This document shows positions 1 to 8,220 of a stretch of 64,000 nt of DNA, piece after piece; position 1 is the first letter of the stretch, and each line of letters starts with the position of its first letter. Under the pieces are notes generated by a model. That model saw nothing but the letters and a program-made list of their open reading frames with translations. It did no database searches and had not been told where the DNA came from. The stretch is from Mycobacterium sp. M26 (GTDB taxonomy: Bacteria > Actinomycetota > Actinomycetes > Mycobacteriales > Mycobacteriaceae). The stretch covers positions 124,001 to 188,000 of the forward strand of contig NZ_LN929907.1 in assembly GCF_001494595.1 (NCBI RefSeq). Direction: 5' to 3'. The translations under genes and the position numbers were made by a program.

Positions 1-230
1 ATCCGGGTCGGGATGATCAGCGGCAGCACCACGAACAACGCCAGTGACGGGATCGTGAAGATGATGCTGGCGGTCACGGTGGTCAACCGGCGCAGCGGGG
101 TGCTGCGCCACACGTAGGCACCCAGCGGCACCGCGATCAGCAGGCCGAGAACCACCGGGATCAGCGACAGCCGCAGATGGATGACGGTGAGCGCCCACGC
201 CTTGTCCAGGTGGGTGAGCAGATAGTTCAT
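1..230 (-). CDS. proW: Glycine betaine/choline ABC transporter permease, partial (ProW-like)
   Basis: Integral membrane subunit of a quaternary-amine (glycine betaine, carnitine, choline) importer. Only the first 76 residues are inside the window; the gene runs off the left edge. The visible part starts MNYLLTHLDKAWALT and enters two hydrophobic segments (about residues 20-37 and 49-72), as in OpuBB/ProW permeases. The ATG overlaps the stop of the upstream ATP-binding gene in an ATGA arrangement, so the two are translationally coupled. Order matches what I recall of M. tuberculosis proX-proV-proW. Family is clear from context; substrate is inferred. Confidence 0.85.
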   Translation of the reverse strand, partial: MNYLLTHLDKAWALTVIHLRLSLIPVVLGLLIAVPLGAYVWRSTPLRRLTTVTASIIFTIPSLALFVVLPLIIPTR

Positions 231-1327
231 CCGCTCCTCCGCTGGGCTTCCAGGGCGTCGATGACGTCATCGGCCAGGATGCCGCCGCGCACCGATCCCT
301 CGGCGTCGACGGCCACCCCCACGCCCGAGGGCGAGGACAGCGCGGCGTCCAGCGCGGCGCGCAGGGTGCCACCGGGCCCGAACAGCGAGCCCCCGGCGAT
401 GGTGCTGTCGTAGAGCGAGGCGCCGCCGCGGTGCAGATCGACGCCGGCCGCGTCGATCCAGCCATACGGCGCACCGCCGGCCTTGAGCACCAGCCGCCAC
501 TGTCCCGGGGCGAGCGTCAGGGCGTCGATCTGGTCCTCGGTGACGGTCTGCACGGGATGCAACGGGACGTCGGCGGCACCGAAGAACTGCAATCCGCGAT
601 AGCCGCGGTCGGTTCCGATGAAACCCGAGACGAAGTCGTTGGCCGGGTTGGTCAGCAGTCGCGCCGGGGCGTCGTACTGCTGCAGCACACCGCCGGGCCC
701 GAACACCGCCACCCGGTCACCGAGCTTGACCGCCTCGTCGATGTCGTGGGTGACGAACACGATCGTCTTCTGCAATTCGCTTTGCAGACGGAGGATTTCG
801 ACCTGCAACTCGTCGCGCACCACCGGGTCGACGGCCGAGAACGGCTCGTCCATCAACAGAATCGGCGGGTCGGCGGCCAGCGCCCGGGCCACCCCCACCC
901 GCTGCTGCTGACCACCGGACAGTTGCGCCGGGTAACGGTCACCGAGTTTGGGGTCCAGGCCCACCCGTTCCAGCACGCCGTAGGCGGCTTTGCGGGCGGC
1001 GCGGCGGGATTCGCCTCGGAGCACCGGCACGGTCGCCACGTTGTCGATGACGCGTTGATGCGGCATCAGCCCGCCGCTCTGGATGACGTATCCGATGCCG
1101 AGCCGGAGCTTGACCGGGTCCACACCGGCGATGTCCCGGCCGTCGACGGTGATGGTGCCCGACGTCGGGTCGATCATCCGGTTGATCATCCGCATCGAGG
1201 TGGTCTTGCCGCATCCGGAGGGGCCGACGAACACCGCCAGCGTTCCGGTCGGCACCTCCAGGGTGAGGTCGTCGACGGCCACGGTGCCGTCCGGATATGT
1301 CTTGGTGACCTTGTCGAAGGTGATCAT
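227..1327 (-). CDS. proV: Glycine betaine/choline ABC transporter ATP-binding protein
   Basis: Cytoplasmic ATPase that powers the osmoprotectant importer. The 366-residue product has Walker A (GPSGCGKTT, about residue 36), the signature LSGGQQQRVG, Walker B ILLMDEP and a switch-histidine segment (VFVTHD), followed by a C-terminal extension of about 130 residues in the place where ProV/OpuA proteins carry CBS-like regulatory domains. I chose the start MITFDKVTKTYPDG at 1327; an upstream in-frame start would overlap proX more and adds unconserved residues. This start shares one base with the proX stop. Its own stop overlaps the permease start, so proX-proV-proW is one operon. Confidence 0.9.
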   Translation of the reverse strand: MITFDKVTKTYPDGTVAVDDLTLEVPTGTLAVFVGPSGCGKTTSMRMINRMIDPTSGTITVDGRDIAGVDPVKLRLGIGYVIQSGGLMPHQRVIDNVATVPVLRGESRRAARKAAYGVLERVGLDPKLGDRYPAQLSGGQQQRVGVARALAADPPILLMDEPFSAVDPVVRDELQVEILRLQSELQKTIVFVTHDIDEAVKLGDRVAVFGPGGVLQQYDAPARLLTNPANDFVSGFIGTDRGYRGLQFFGAADVPLHPVQTVTEDQIDALTLAPGQWRLVLKAGGAPYGWIDAAGVDLHRGGASLYDSTIAGGSLFGPGGTLRAALDAALSSPSGVGVAVDAEGSVRGGILADDVIDALEAQRRSG

Positions 1328-2274
1328 CACTTCCCGATCGGCTTGTCGAACCCGTTGTCGCTGATCCACTTTCGCGCGGCCTCGTCGGGATCAACACCCG
1401 AGTTGCCCGACACCGCGGTGTTGAGCTCGATCAGCCCCTGCGTGGTGAGCTTGGCCGAGACCGCGTCGAGCACCTTCTTGAGTTCGTCGGACTTCTTCTG
1501 GGAACTCACCAACGGGACGACGTTGGCGGCCAGGAAGTTGTTCTTCGGGTCTTCAAGCACGACGAGATTGTTCTGCGGGATCGCCGGTGAGGTGCTGAAG
1601 ATGTCGGCGGCCGTGACGGTTCCGTCCACCAGAGCCCGCACTGTTGCCGGACCGCCGCCGTCGCTGATGGCGATGAAGTTGTCGGGCTTGATGTCCAGGC
1701 CGTATTTGGCCTTCAGTCCGGGCAGGCCCTCGGCGCGGTTCTGAAACTCCGACGGCGCCCCGAACTTCACTTCGGCCGAGTGGGCCGCGAGATCACCGAT
1801 GGTCTTGAGGTTCCATTTCTGCGCGGTCGCCTGGGTGACGGCCACCGTGTCGGTGTCATTCGCGGGTGATGGCGTCAGGATGGACAGGTCACCGGGTAGC
1901 GCCCGAACCAGCGCCAACTCTACCTGGTCCGGCGTGGTGACGGTGGTCTTCGGATCGAAGTACTGCAACAGATTTCCGGTGTATTCCGGCACCAGGTCGA
2001 TGGAGTGGTCGCGCACCGCCGGGATGTAGGTTTCCCGGCTGCCGATGCCGAACTGACGGCCCACCGTGAAGCCGTTGGCCTCCAACGCTTGTGCGTAGAT
2101 CTCGGCGATGATCTTCGACTCCGGGAAGTCGGCCGACCCGACCACCAACGTCGTGAGATCACCGGACACCGAACCCCCGCCGAGCGGGTTGGAACTGCCG
2201 CACCCCGCAGTCGCCGGTGCGAGTACGGCAACCAGCAGCGCCGCCAACCACATTCGCTTCGACCTACCGGTCAT
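1327..2274 (-). CDS. proX: Osmoprotectant ABC transporter substrate-binding lipoprotein
   Basis: Extracytoplasmic receptor that hands a quaternary amine to the ProW/ProV importer. The 315-residue product has a lipoprotein signal peptide: basic N-terminus, hydrophobic stretch and lipobox ATAGC with the lipidated cysteine at residue 25. The mature part has the OpuBC/OsmX-type fold signature (VVGSADFPESKIIAEIYAQA; a VPEYTGNLLQ segment). It is first in the operon, so the promoter should lie in 2275-2416, shared with the divergent LapA-like gene. Ligand identity (betaine, choline or carnitine) cannot be read from the sequence. Confidence 0.88.
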   Translation of the reverse strand: MTGRSKRMWLAALLVAVLAPATAGCGSSNPLGGGSVSGDLTTLVVGSADFPESKIIAEIYAQALEANGFTVGRQFGIGSRETYIPAVRDHSIDLVPEYTGNLLQYFDPKTTVTTPDQVELALVRALPGDLSILTPSPANDTDTVAVTQATAQKWNLKTIGDLAAHSAEVKFGAPSEFQNRAEGLPGLKAKYGLDIKPDNFIAISDGGGPATVRALVDGTVTAADIFSTSPAIPQNNLVVLEDPKNNFLAANVVPLVSSQKKSDELKKVLDAVSAKLTTQGLIELNTAVSGNSGVDPDEAARKWISDNGFDKPIGK

Positions 2275-2416
2275 TGAGCGTCCTTTCCACCCCTACCCTC
2301 AACCGACACTATCGACCCGTCGGCGGACGCGCCCTGGTTTAGATCACGGCAGGCGTCATCGTCTCGTTGCGGGTTTGGTGGTTTCTTTCTGACCGGGAAG
2401 GGGCAAAGATGGCGTC

Positions 2417-2779
2417 ATGAGCAGCGAACCGCCGGTATCGCCCAGCGAGCCGACGCCCCCGGCGCCACCGCCACCCGCGGACACCCCGAAGACGCCGGCG
2501 CAGCCGGTGTCGGAGGTCGGGTTCACCAGGGCGGCTGCCCTGTGGTCGTCGATCTTCTTCGGGTTCCTGATCCTGATCGTGCTGCTGATCTTCGTGGCAC
2601 AGAACACCGAGTCGGCCTCATTCGCCTTTCTCGGCTGGCATTGGACCCTGCCGCTGGGCGTGGCGATTCTGGCCGCAGCCGTGGGCGGCGGTCTGGTCGC
2701 TGTGCTGGGCGGCGCAGCGCGCATCTTCCAGTTGCGCCGGGCTGCGAAGAAGAACCTCAAGGCGGCCCTGAAGGCCTGA
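2417..2779 (+). CDS. LapA-domain (DUF1049) small membrane protein
   Basis: 120-residue membrane protein. Residues 1-38 are proline-rich and probably cytoplasmic and disordered. Two hydrophobic segments follow (about 44-63 and 77-97) with the motif FVAQNTESASFAFLGWHW between them, typical of the LapA/DUF1049 family, and a basic tail rich in K and R. In E. coli the family helps assemble lipopolysaccharide; its role in mycobacteria is not established. Position next to proX fits the gene I recall as Rv3760 in M. tuberculosis. Divergent from proX. Confidence 0.8.
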   Translation: MSSEPPVSPSEPTPPAPPPPADTPKTPAQPVSEVGFTRAAALWSSIFFGFLILIVLLIFVAQNTESASFAFLGWHWTLPLGVAILAAAVGGGLVAVLGGAARIFQLRRAAKKNLKAALKA

Positions 2780-2789
2780 CCCCGGTGCC

Positions 2790-5354
2790 CTAACGGGCCG
2801 AGCGCGCGCCGGCCGCGTGTGACTTCGCCTCACTGGCCTTCTTCTCGGGCCGGGCGGTATGACCCACCGCCGGGCTCCGGCCAGGGGTACTGCCGCCACC
2901 GGAGGCCAGCTCCTTCCGGATCCGCTCCACCTCGGCAGCGGCCACCGCCGCGGTGTCCTTCGCCTTGGCGGCCGCTTCGGCGCGAGCCTTGGCCTCGGCG
3001 GCGCGCTTCTCTGCGGCAGCGACGGCCTCGGTGGCCTGGGCTTTGGCTACCGCCCGTTCGTCGGCGGTCTCCTTGGCGGCCTGCGCCGCCTTCTCAGCGA
3101 CCGCCGCGGCTTCGTCTGATGCGGCCTTCGTCTGATCGGCAACGTCGGTTGCCGCAGTCACGTCGACGTCGGCTTCCTTGGCGGCCTGCTCGGCGGCGGC
3201 CAGGTCCTTCTGTACGCCTGCGAGTTTCGCGGCCGCGTCATCGACTGCCGCCTCCGCCTGTTTCGCCGCCGCGCTCGCATCGTCGGCCTTCTCGGCCGCC
3301 GCGCGCGCGGGAGCCTCGACCTCGTCGAGCGCCTGCTGAACCTTGTTTTGGTCGGCGGTCAGCGCGTCGGCCGTCGCCTTGGTTTCGTCGGCCTCCGCGG
3401 TGGCCTGCGCCAGGGCGACATCCGTCTCCGCGAGGTTCTTCTTCAACGTTTCGAGCTGGATCTTGGCCGCTGTGACGGCAGCGATCGCCTCATCCAGGCT
3501 GCTCTGGGCGGCCTCGTAGGCGAGGTTGGCCCGCTTCGCGGCGTCGGCGGCAGCGCTTTCGTCCAATGCCGCCTGCTCGGCCTTGGCCTGCGCATCCGCG
3601 GCAACCCTGGCCAGCTCGTCGGCTTGCTCTTGGAGCTTGGTTGCATAGGCCGAGCCCTCCTGGGCGGCCGCACGGGCTTCCTCGGCGGCCTGCGCCGCCG
3701 CGGCATTGGCAGCATCGGCCACCGCCTGCAATTCAACCGCGAGTTCGGCATCTCCGGCTGTTCTGGCGGCCGCCTCGGCGAGCCCCTGAGCCTGGGACTC
3801 CGCGCTGTAGGCAGCGAGGCTTGCCTCTTCTGCGGCGTTCGAGTACTTGTCCGGGTCGAGGAGGGCCAGCGTTGCCAGCGAGTTGGCATAGGCCCGGGCG
3901 AGTGCCGCCTGCGAGGCAGCAGCGTCTGCCGCCAAGGAGGCCTCTGCCGCCGTCTGTTGCAGGAAGTCCGTTCTGGCCGCCGCATCGAGGGCGGTGGCGA
4001 GGGCGGCGTTGGCCGCCTCCGCCGCGGATTCGGCAATCGCCTGCTGTTCGTCCGCCTTCGCCTTCGCTACCTCGGCCTCTTTGGCGTACAACGCCGCCTT
4101 CTCGGTGATCGCGTCGGCATCGGCCGCCGTCTGCTCACGCACCGCCGACGCGTCCGCGGCCTTCTGCTTGGCATCATCGAGGCCGGCTTGCGCATCCGAT
4201 AGCGCTGCAGAGGCAGCGTCGACCGCAGCTGAGCTGGTCTCGTAGTCCTGCACGGCCGCGGCATACGCTTCGAGGAGCGCTTCCTTCTTCCCGGCGATGG
4301 CAGCCTGATAGTCGGCGACCTTCTGGGCGTAGGCCCGGGCTTCGTTGGCCTTCGCGGTGACCGCGTCGAGTTCCTCGGTCAGCTTCGCGACGTCCGGGGC
4401 CACCGCCGCCTTGGCCTCGTCGGCGGCCTTGGCCGCTTCCTCGGCCGCAACCTGAAGGTCGGCAGCCTGAGCCTTGGCCGCGTCCACGTCCTTCAGAGCC
4501 TCTGCGACAGCGTTCTCGGACCCGCTGATGGCACTCTTCGCCTCGTCGAGGCGCTTTTCGGCGGCGGCCTTGGCCTGCGCGGCATCCTCCGACTTGCTCA
4601 GTGCCTCGGCCAATGTCTGCTCGGCATCGCGCGCCGCGGCAGCCGCCGCGTCGTCGGCCTCGGCGGCGGCCTGCGCAGCCGCTTGGGCGGCGGTGGCGTC
4701 GGCCGCCGCTGCGGCTGCCCGCGCCTGAGCCGCCGCAGCCTCGGTCACCGCCTGCTCGGCCGCACTGGTCGCTGCCGCCAATGTCGCTTCGGCGGCAGCC
4801 AGTTCAGCGGCGCTGGCACCGCCGGACCATGCAGCCACGATCTGCTTGCGGAGTTTTTCCGTCGCGGCGATCACCTGGGTGATGGCACCGCCCCGCGGAA
4901 AGGGGTTGTCCGTACTCGGTTTATCGGGGGCTTCGGCAACCAGCGCCTCCCTGAGGAGTGTCGCGGCAGCGACGAAGGCCTCGGCCGGGGACTTCCCCGC
5001 TCCGATGGCGTCACCGAACTCACCTGCTGCCAGGACGAGTCCCCGCACCAGGGTCGTCGGCACTCCCACGACAATCGTCCCGACCCATTCACCAACCGCG
5101 TAGACAGTCGCCTCGACCGGGTTTACCACCGTGTAGGTGGTCGACGCCGTCGGCACGACGGTGGTGCGGCTGCTCACCGGGTCGAAGTAAACCGCAAGGG
5201 CCACTTGCTGTATCGCCGTCGAGTCGGTGCTCACCCGCGCGACGGGCGTACCGGCGACCACCTGCGGCACCAGGTTGACCGGGGCGGCGATGAGAGCCCC
5301 AGCAGCAAACACAGAAATCCCGGCGACAAGACGCGAACGAACCGACGGCTCCAT
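2790..5354 (-). CDS. Large secreted alanine-rich coiled-coil protein
   Basis: 854 residues, not recognised by name. Residues 1-35 form a signal-peptide-like start (MEPSVRSRLVAGISVFAAGA then APVNLVPQ). Residues about 35-165 are a mixed-composition domain with a YFDPVSS motif seen in several mycobacterial exported proteins. From about 170 to 820 the protein is almost pure A/E/K/D/Q/L heptad-like sequence, predicted as one long alpha-helical coiled coil. The tail (SGGGSTPGRSP, then basic) is disordered. No cell-wall anchor or transmembrane segment is seen at the C-terminus. A good ribosome site (GGAAGG) precedes the ATG. It interrupts the otherwise tuberculosis-like order between the LapA-like and FadE36-like genes. 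A structural or surface role is a guess. Confidence 0.75.
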   Translation of the reverse strand: MEPSVRSRLVAGISVFAAGALIAAPVNLVPQVVAGTPVARVSTDSTAIQQVALAVYFDPVSSRTTVVPTASTTYTVVNPVEATVYAVGEWVGTIVVGVPTTLVRGLVLAAGEFGDAIGAGKSPAEAFVAAATLLREALVAEAPDKPSTDNPFPRGGAITQVIAATEKLRKQIVAAWSGGASAAELAAAEATLAAATSAAEQAVTEAAAAQARAAAAAADATAAQAAAQAAAEADDAAAAAARDAEQTLAEALSKSEDAAQAKAAAEKRLDEAKSAISGSENAVAEALKDVDAAKAQAADLQVAAEEAAKAADEAKAAVAPDVAKLTEELDAVTAKANEARAYAQKVADYQAAIAGKKEALLEAYAAAVQDYETSSAAVDAASAALSDAQAGLDDAKQKAADASAVREQTAADADAITEKAALYAKEAEVAKAKADEQQAIAESAAEAANAALATALDAAARTDFLQQTAAEASLAADAAASQAALARAYANSLATLALLDPDKYSNAAEEASLAAYSAESQAQGLAEAAARTAGDAELAVELQAVADAANAAAAQAAEEARAAAQEGSAYATKLQEQADELARVAADAQAKAEQAALDESAAADAAKRANLAYEAAQSSLDEAIAAVTAAKIQLETLKKNLAETDVALAQATAEADETKATADALTADQNKVQQALDEVEAPARAAAEKADDASAAAKQAEAAVDDAAAKLAGVQKDLAAAEQAAKEADVDVTAATDVADQTKAASDEAAAVAEKAAQAAKETADERAVAKAQATEAVAAAEKRAAEAKARAEAAAKAKDTAAVAAAEVERIRKELASGGGSTPGRSPAVGHTARPEKKASEAKSHAAGARSAR

Positions 5355-5434
5355 GCTGACCTTCCCGTCAATTTGGATGATCAGCAGGAAGTTAGCTGGT
5401 AGATGCCTGTGAGGTCGTTGATTAATGAGAAAAT

Positions 5435-6481
5435 TTAGAGTGAACGGTTCGCCAACGCGGACAGTCCTCCGCTAATCAAGACCGCAACGGCTTGTGTCAG
5501 CAAAGCGCCAGCTGCGGAATTTTCCTCGTCAGCGGCGGACATCCTCCGCCGGTAGTCGATACCAGCAACGATGATGCCCAATTTGAAGTAGCCCAGCGCC
5601 ATCTGGAAGTTCCAGTGCGCCAAGGGGTTCCCCGAGACCACCGAGTAGCGGTGAGCGAGCTCCTCCGAGGACGGCATCGTCGGTGCCGACCACGCCATCT
5701 CCTCGCCGAAGATCAGGTTGAGCGCGGGGTCGCGGTGCACACACATCAGCGCCGCGTCCGACAACGGGTCACCCAGCGTGGAGAGCTCCCAATCCAGCAC
5801 GGCCCGAACCACTGTCGGGTCCCCGGCGTCGAGCATCGTGTTGTCGATCCGGTAGTCGCCGTGCACGATCGACGTACGGCTCTGTGCGGGAACGGATTCG
5901 GCGAGCTGGGTGTGCAGGCTCCGCACATCGTCGTCGCGGGGGTCGTCGGGCAGCCGTACCAGCTCCCACTGCGACCCCCACCGGCGCACCTGGCGCTCGA
6001 GGTAGCCGGTGGGCTTGCCGAAGTCCGACAGGCCTACTGCGTCCGGGTCCACCTCATGCAGGTCGACGAGGACCTTGATCAGGCTGTCCACGCTGTCGCT
6101 CACCACGTCCGGGCCACCGAGGGCCTCCAGTTCGGCGCGGGTGCGCACCACCTGACCGTCGACGTACTCGACCATCTGGAACGGGGCGCCCAGCACCGAG
6201 TCGTCGTCACGCATCGTGACCGCAGGCGCGACCGGGACCGGACTACCGGCCAGCGCGGCCACCACCCGGTACTCGCGGGCCATGTCGTGGGCCGAGGGCG
6301 TCAACCCGTGCAGCGGTGGGCGACGCAGCACCCATTTGGAGACGTCGTCGTAGACCAGGAAGGTCAGGTTGGACCGTCCGCCGGAGAGGAACCGCGCCTG
6401 CAATTCGCCGGTGCGCGGGATGCCCACCGAGCGCAGATGCCGGTCGAGAGCGGTCAGGTCCAGGCCGTCGAGTCCAGTCAC
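5435..6481 (-). CDS. Phosphotransferase family protein (APH fold, FadE36-like)
   Basis: Cytoplasmic small-molecule kinase of the aminoglycoside-phosphotransferase fold, 348 residues. The catalytic loop IVHGDYRIDN and the metal-binding VLDWELSTLGDP match the branch fused to acyl-CoA dehydrogenases in ACAD10/11 and found beside them in bacteria. By position it corresponds to the M. tuberculosis gene called fadE36, which is misnamed: nothing here looks like a dehydrogenase. The start is GTG (MTGLDGLDLTALDRHL). It stands alone, unlike the two paralogues at 9432 and 28534, which sit with dehydrogenase and SDR genes. Substrate is probably an acyl-CoA-type hydroxy compound rather than an antibiotic (inference). 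Confidence 0.85.
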   Translation of the reverse strand: MTGLDGLDLTALDRHLRSVGIPRTGELQARFLSGGRSNLTFLVYDDVSKWVLRRPPLHGLTPSAHDMAREYRVVAALAGSPVPVAPAVTMRDDDSVLGAPFQMVEYVDGQVVRTRAELEALGGPDVVSDSVDSLIKVLVDLHEVDPDAVGLSDFGKPTGYLERQVRRWGSQWELVRLPDDPRDDDVRSLHTQLAESVPAQSRTSIVHGDYRIDNTMLDAGDPTVVRAVLDWELSTLGDPLSDAALMCVHRDPALNLIFGEEMAWSAPTMPSSEELAHRYSVVSGNPLAHWNFQMALGYFKLGIIVAGIDYRRRMSAADEENSAAGALLTQAVAVLISGGLSALANRSL

Positions 6482-6504
6482 CCGCTATGTATAACCGATG
6501 CCGC

Positions 6505-7110
6505 TCAGCGCTTGTTGCGGGGCAGCAGATCCCAGACGTGCTCGGTGGTGTTCACCGCCGCCACGGTGGCCTGGCCGTTGCGGGCGTACAGCAGCCGGGT
6601 CACCGACACGTAGTCGATGGGGAACGACAGCAGCCGTGCGGTGCCGAGCAGCCGGTGCAGCACCACATTGATCACCCCGCCGTGGCTGAAGACCGCCACC
6701 GTGTCGTCGTGGTCGGAGACGGCGACGATATCGGACAGTGCGCCCATCACCCGGTCGATGAACGCGTCCTCGTCGACGCTGCTGGGCAGGTGACCGGCGG
6801 CCATCCGGGCCCACTCCTCGGGGCGTTCGGCGCGGACCTGTTCGATCGGCACGTAGTGGGACAGGCCGCGGTCGTACTCGGCGAGCCGGTCGTCGATGTC
6901 GACGGTCATGCCCCGATCCTGCGCGACGGGTTCGGCGGTCTGCATCGCGCGGCGCTGCGGGCTGCTCACCAGCCGGGTGATCGGATACCGGGCCAGCGCG
7001 CCGGGCAGCCGGCGGGCCTGCTCCCAGCCATCGTCGGACAGCTCCGGATCCGAACCTTCGCCCGCCTGCGTGCGATGCGGCAGGGCGTGCCTGACGAGCA
7101 ACAGCTGCAT
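6505..7110 (-). CDS. Histidine phosphatase family protein
   Basis: 201-residue cytoplasmic phosphatase of the phosphoglycerate-mutase superfamily. It opens with MQLLLVRHALP, where the RH pair supplies the histidine that takes the phosphate. The second catalytic histidine lies in VAVFSHGGVI. Length and order of motifs are normal for the family. I chose the ATG at 7110 because a ribosome site (AAAGGA) precedes it and the RHA motif must lie at the N-terminus; longer in-frame extensions are antisense to the next gene. Substrate unknown. Divergent from the metallopeptidase gene at 7159, and same strand as the kinase at 5435, 23 bp away. Confidence 0.85.
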   Translation of the reverse strand: MQLLLVRHALPHRTQAGEGSDPELSDDGWEQARRLPGALARYPITRLVSSPQRRAMQTAEPVAQDRGMTVDIDDRLAEYDRGLSHYVPIEQVRAERPEEWARMAAGHLPSSVDEDAFIDRVMGALSDIVAVSDHDDTVAVFSHGGVINVVLHRLLGTARLLSFPIDYVSVTRLLYARNGQATVAAVNTTEHVWDLLPRNKR

Positions 7111-7158
7111 CTGTTCAGACGTCCTTTCGGTGGTGCGGCCCGTGCAACGATAAAGCCC

Positions 7159-8220
7159 ATGCGCGCGTTCGCCTGTCCGGTGTGCCAGAACTTCGCCTTG
7201 TTCGAGCGCGATCACTGCTCGTCCTGCGGCGCCACGTTGGGCCTGCATCTGCCGAGCAAGTCGATGGTCGCACTGACCGACGGGGCCGCGGTGATCGAGG
7301 GGGTCGGCTGGGTGCGCTGCACGCAGGCCGAACCGCTGGGCTGCAACTGGCTGGTCCCCGAGAGCGTGCCCGCCGGCCAGCGCGGCCGGTGCCTGGCCGA
7401 TTCGCTGATGCGCCGTGAACCGGAGCCCGATGACACCATTGCGCTGGAGAAGCTGGTCCCCACCTCGGTGGCCCTGCGCAGGCTGGTCTACCAGCTCGAC
7501 GATCTCGGCCTGCCCATCGAGCCGTACTGGCAGCGCGAGGGTGGCCTGGCCTTCGATCTGCTGTCCAGCTACAGCACCGGCGAGCGGATCATGATCGGCC
7601 ACGCCAACGGTGTGATCACCATCGATCTGGTGGAATCCCTTGACTCCTACCGGGAATCACTGAGGGTGCGCCTCGGTGAGCCCTACCGCACGATGCTCGG
7701 CCACTTCCGCCACGAGGTGGGCCACTACTACCAGAACATCCTCGTCGAGACCGGGCCCGGGGCGCAGCGCCATCTGGAGCGCTGCCGCGAGCTGTTCGGT
7801 GACGAGCGGGCCAGCTACTCCGATGCGATCGCACGGCACTACGAGTTCGGGGCGCCTGCGGACTGGCAGGAGTCGTTCATCTCCGAGTACGCGACCATGC
7901 ATCCGTGGGAGGACTTCGCCGAATGCTTCGCCCACTACCTGCACATCACCGACACCATCGACACCGCCCGCGAGGGCGGTCTGGTGCTGCACAAGGACCG
8001 GGTGCGCTTCGCCTGGCCGCGTGACATCGTGCCGTGCGAGTCCTACGCCGACGCCCCGGTGGAGAAGCTGCTGTTCGACTGGAAGTGGATCTCGATGTTC
8101 TTCAACCGGGTGAACACCGCGATGGGCAAGAACCCGTTGTACCCCTTCGAGATCACCGATCCGGTGGCCACCAAGCTGGGTTTCGTGCACACCCTGGTGC
8201 GGGAGTCAGCGCTCGCGTAG
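7159..8220 (+). CDS. Zinc-ribbon putative metallopeptidase (Peptidase_Mx type)
   Basis: 353-residue soluble protein. The N-terminus has a zinc ribbon, C6-x2-C9 and C20-x2-C23. A metalloprotease-type HExxH motif sits at residues 185-189 (RHEVGHYY), and a conserved HPWEDFAECFAHYLH stretch about 70 residues later may supply the third zinc ligand. This combination matches the actinobacterial family labelled putative zinc-binding metallopeptidase. No signal peptide is seen, so it is likely cytoplasmic. Peptidase activity and substrate are inferred. The last 15 bp overlap the end of the convergent CoA-transferase gene. Confidence 0.75.
   Translation: MRAFACPVCQNFALFERDHCSSCGATLGLHLPSKSMVALTDGAAVIEGVGWVRCTQAEPLGCNWLVPESVPAGQRGRCLADSLMRREPEPDDTIALEKLVPTSVALRRLVYQLDDLGLPIEPYWQREGGLAFDLLSSYSTGERIMIGHANGVITIDLVESLDSYRESLRVRLGEPYRTMLGHFRHEVGHYYQNILVETGPGAQRHLERCRELFGDERASYSDAIARHYEFGAPADWQESFISEYATMHPWEDFAECFAHYLHITDTIDTAREGGLVLHKDRVRFAWPRDIVPCESYADAPVEKLLFDWKWISMFFNRVNTAMGKNPLYPFEITDPVATKLGFVHTLVRESALA

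Noticed and set aside
431..1744. 437-codon plus-strand open frame over the proV/proX genes
   Set aside because: Antisense to two well-supported ABC transporter genes; long open antisense frames are expected at this GC content.
2372..2399. GGTTT-N18-GGGAA as a SigF promoter for the LapA-like gene
   Set aside because: The spacer is longer than the usual 15-17 and the -10 differs from GGGTA; too weak to list.
2860..4850. Repetitive sequence that might be a tandem repeat or CRISPR array
   Set aside because: The repetition is codon-level (Ala/Glu/Lys heptads) with no fixed repeat length and no unique spacers; it is coding coiled coil.
5435..6481. Aminoglycoside resistance kinase
   Set aside because: The APH fold is shared, but sequence motifs and relatives beside dehydrogenases point to acyl-CoA-type metabolism.
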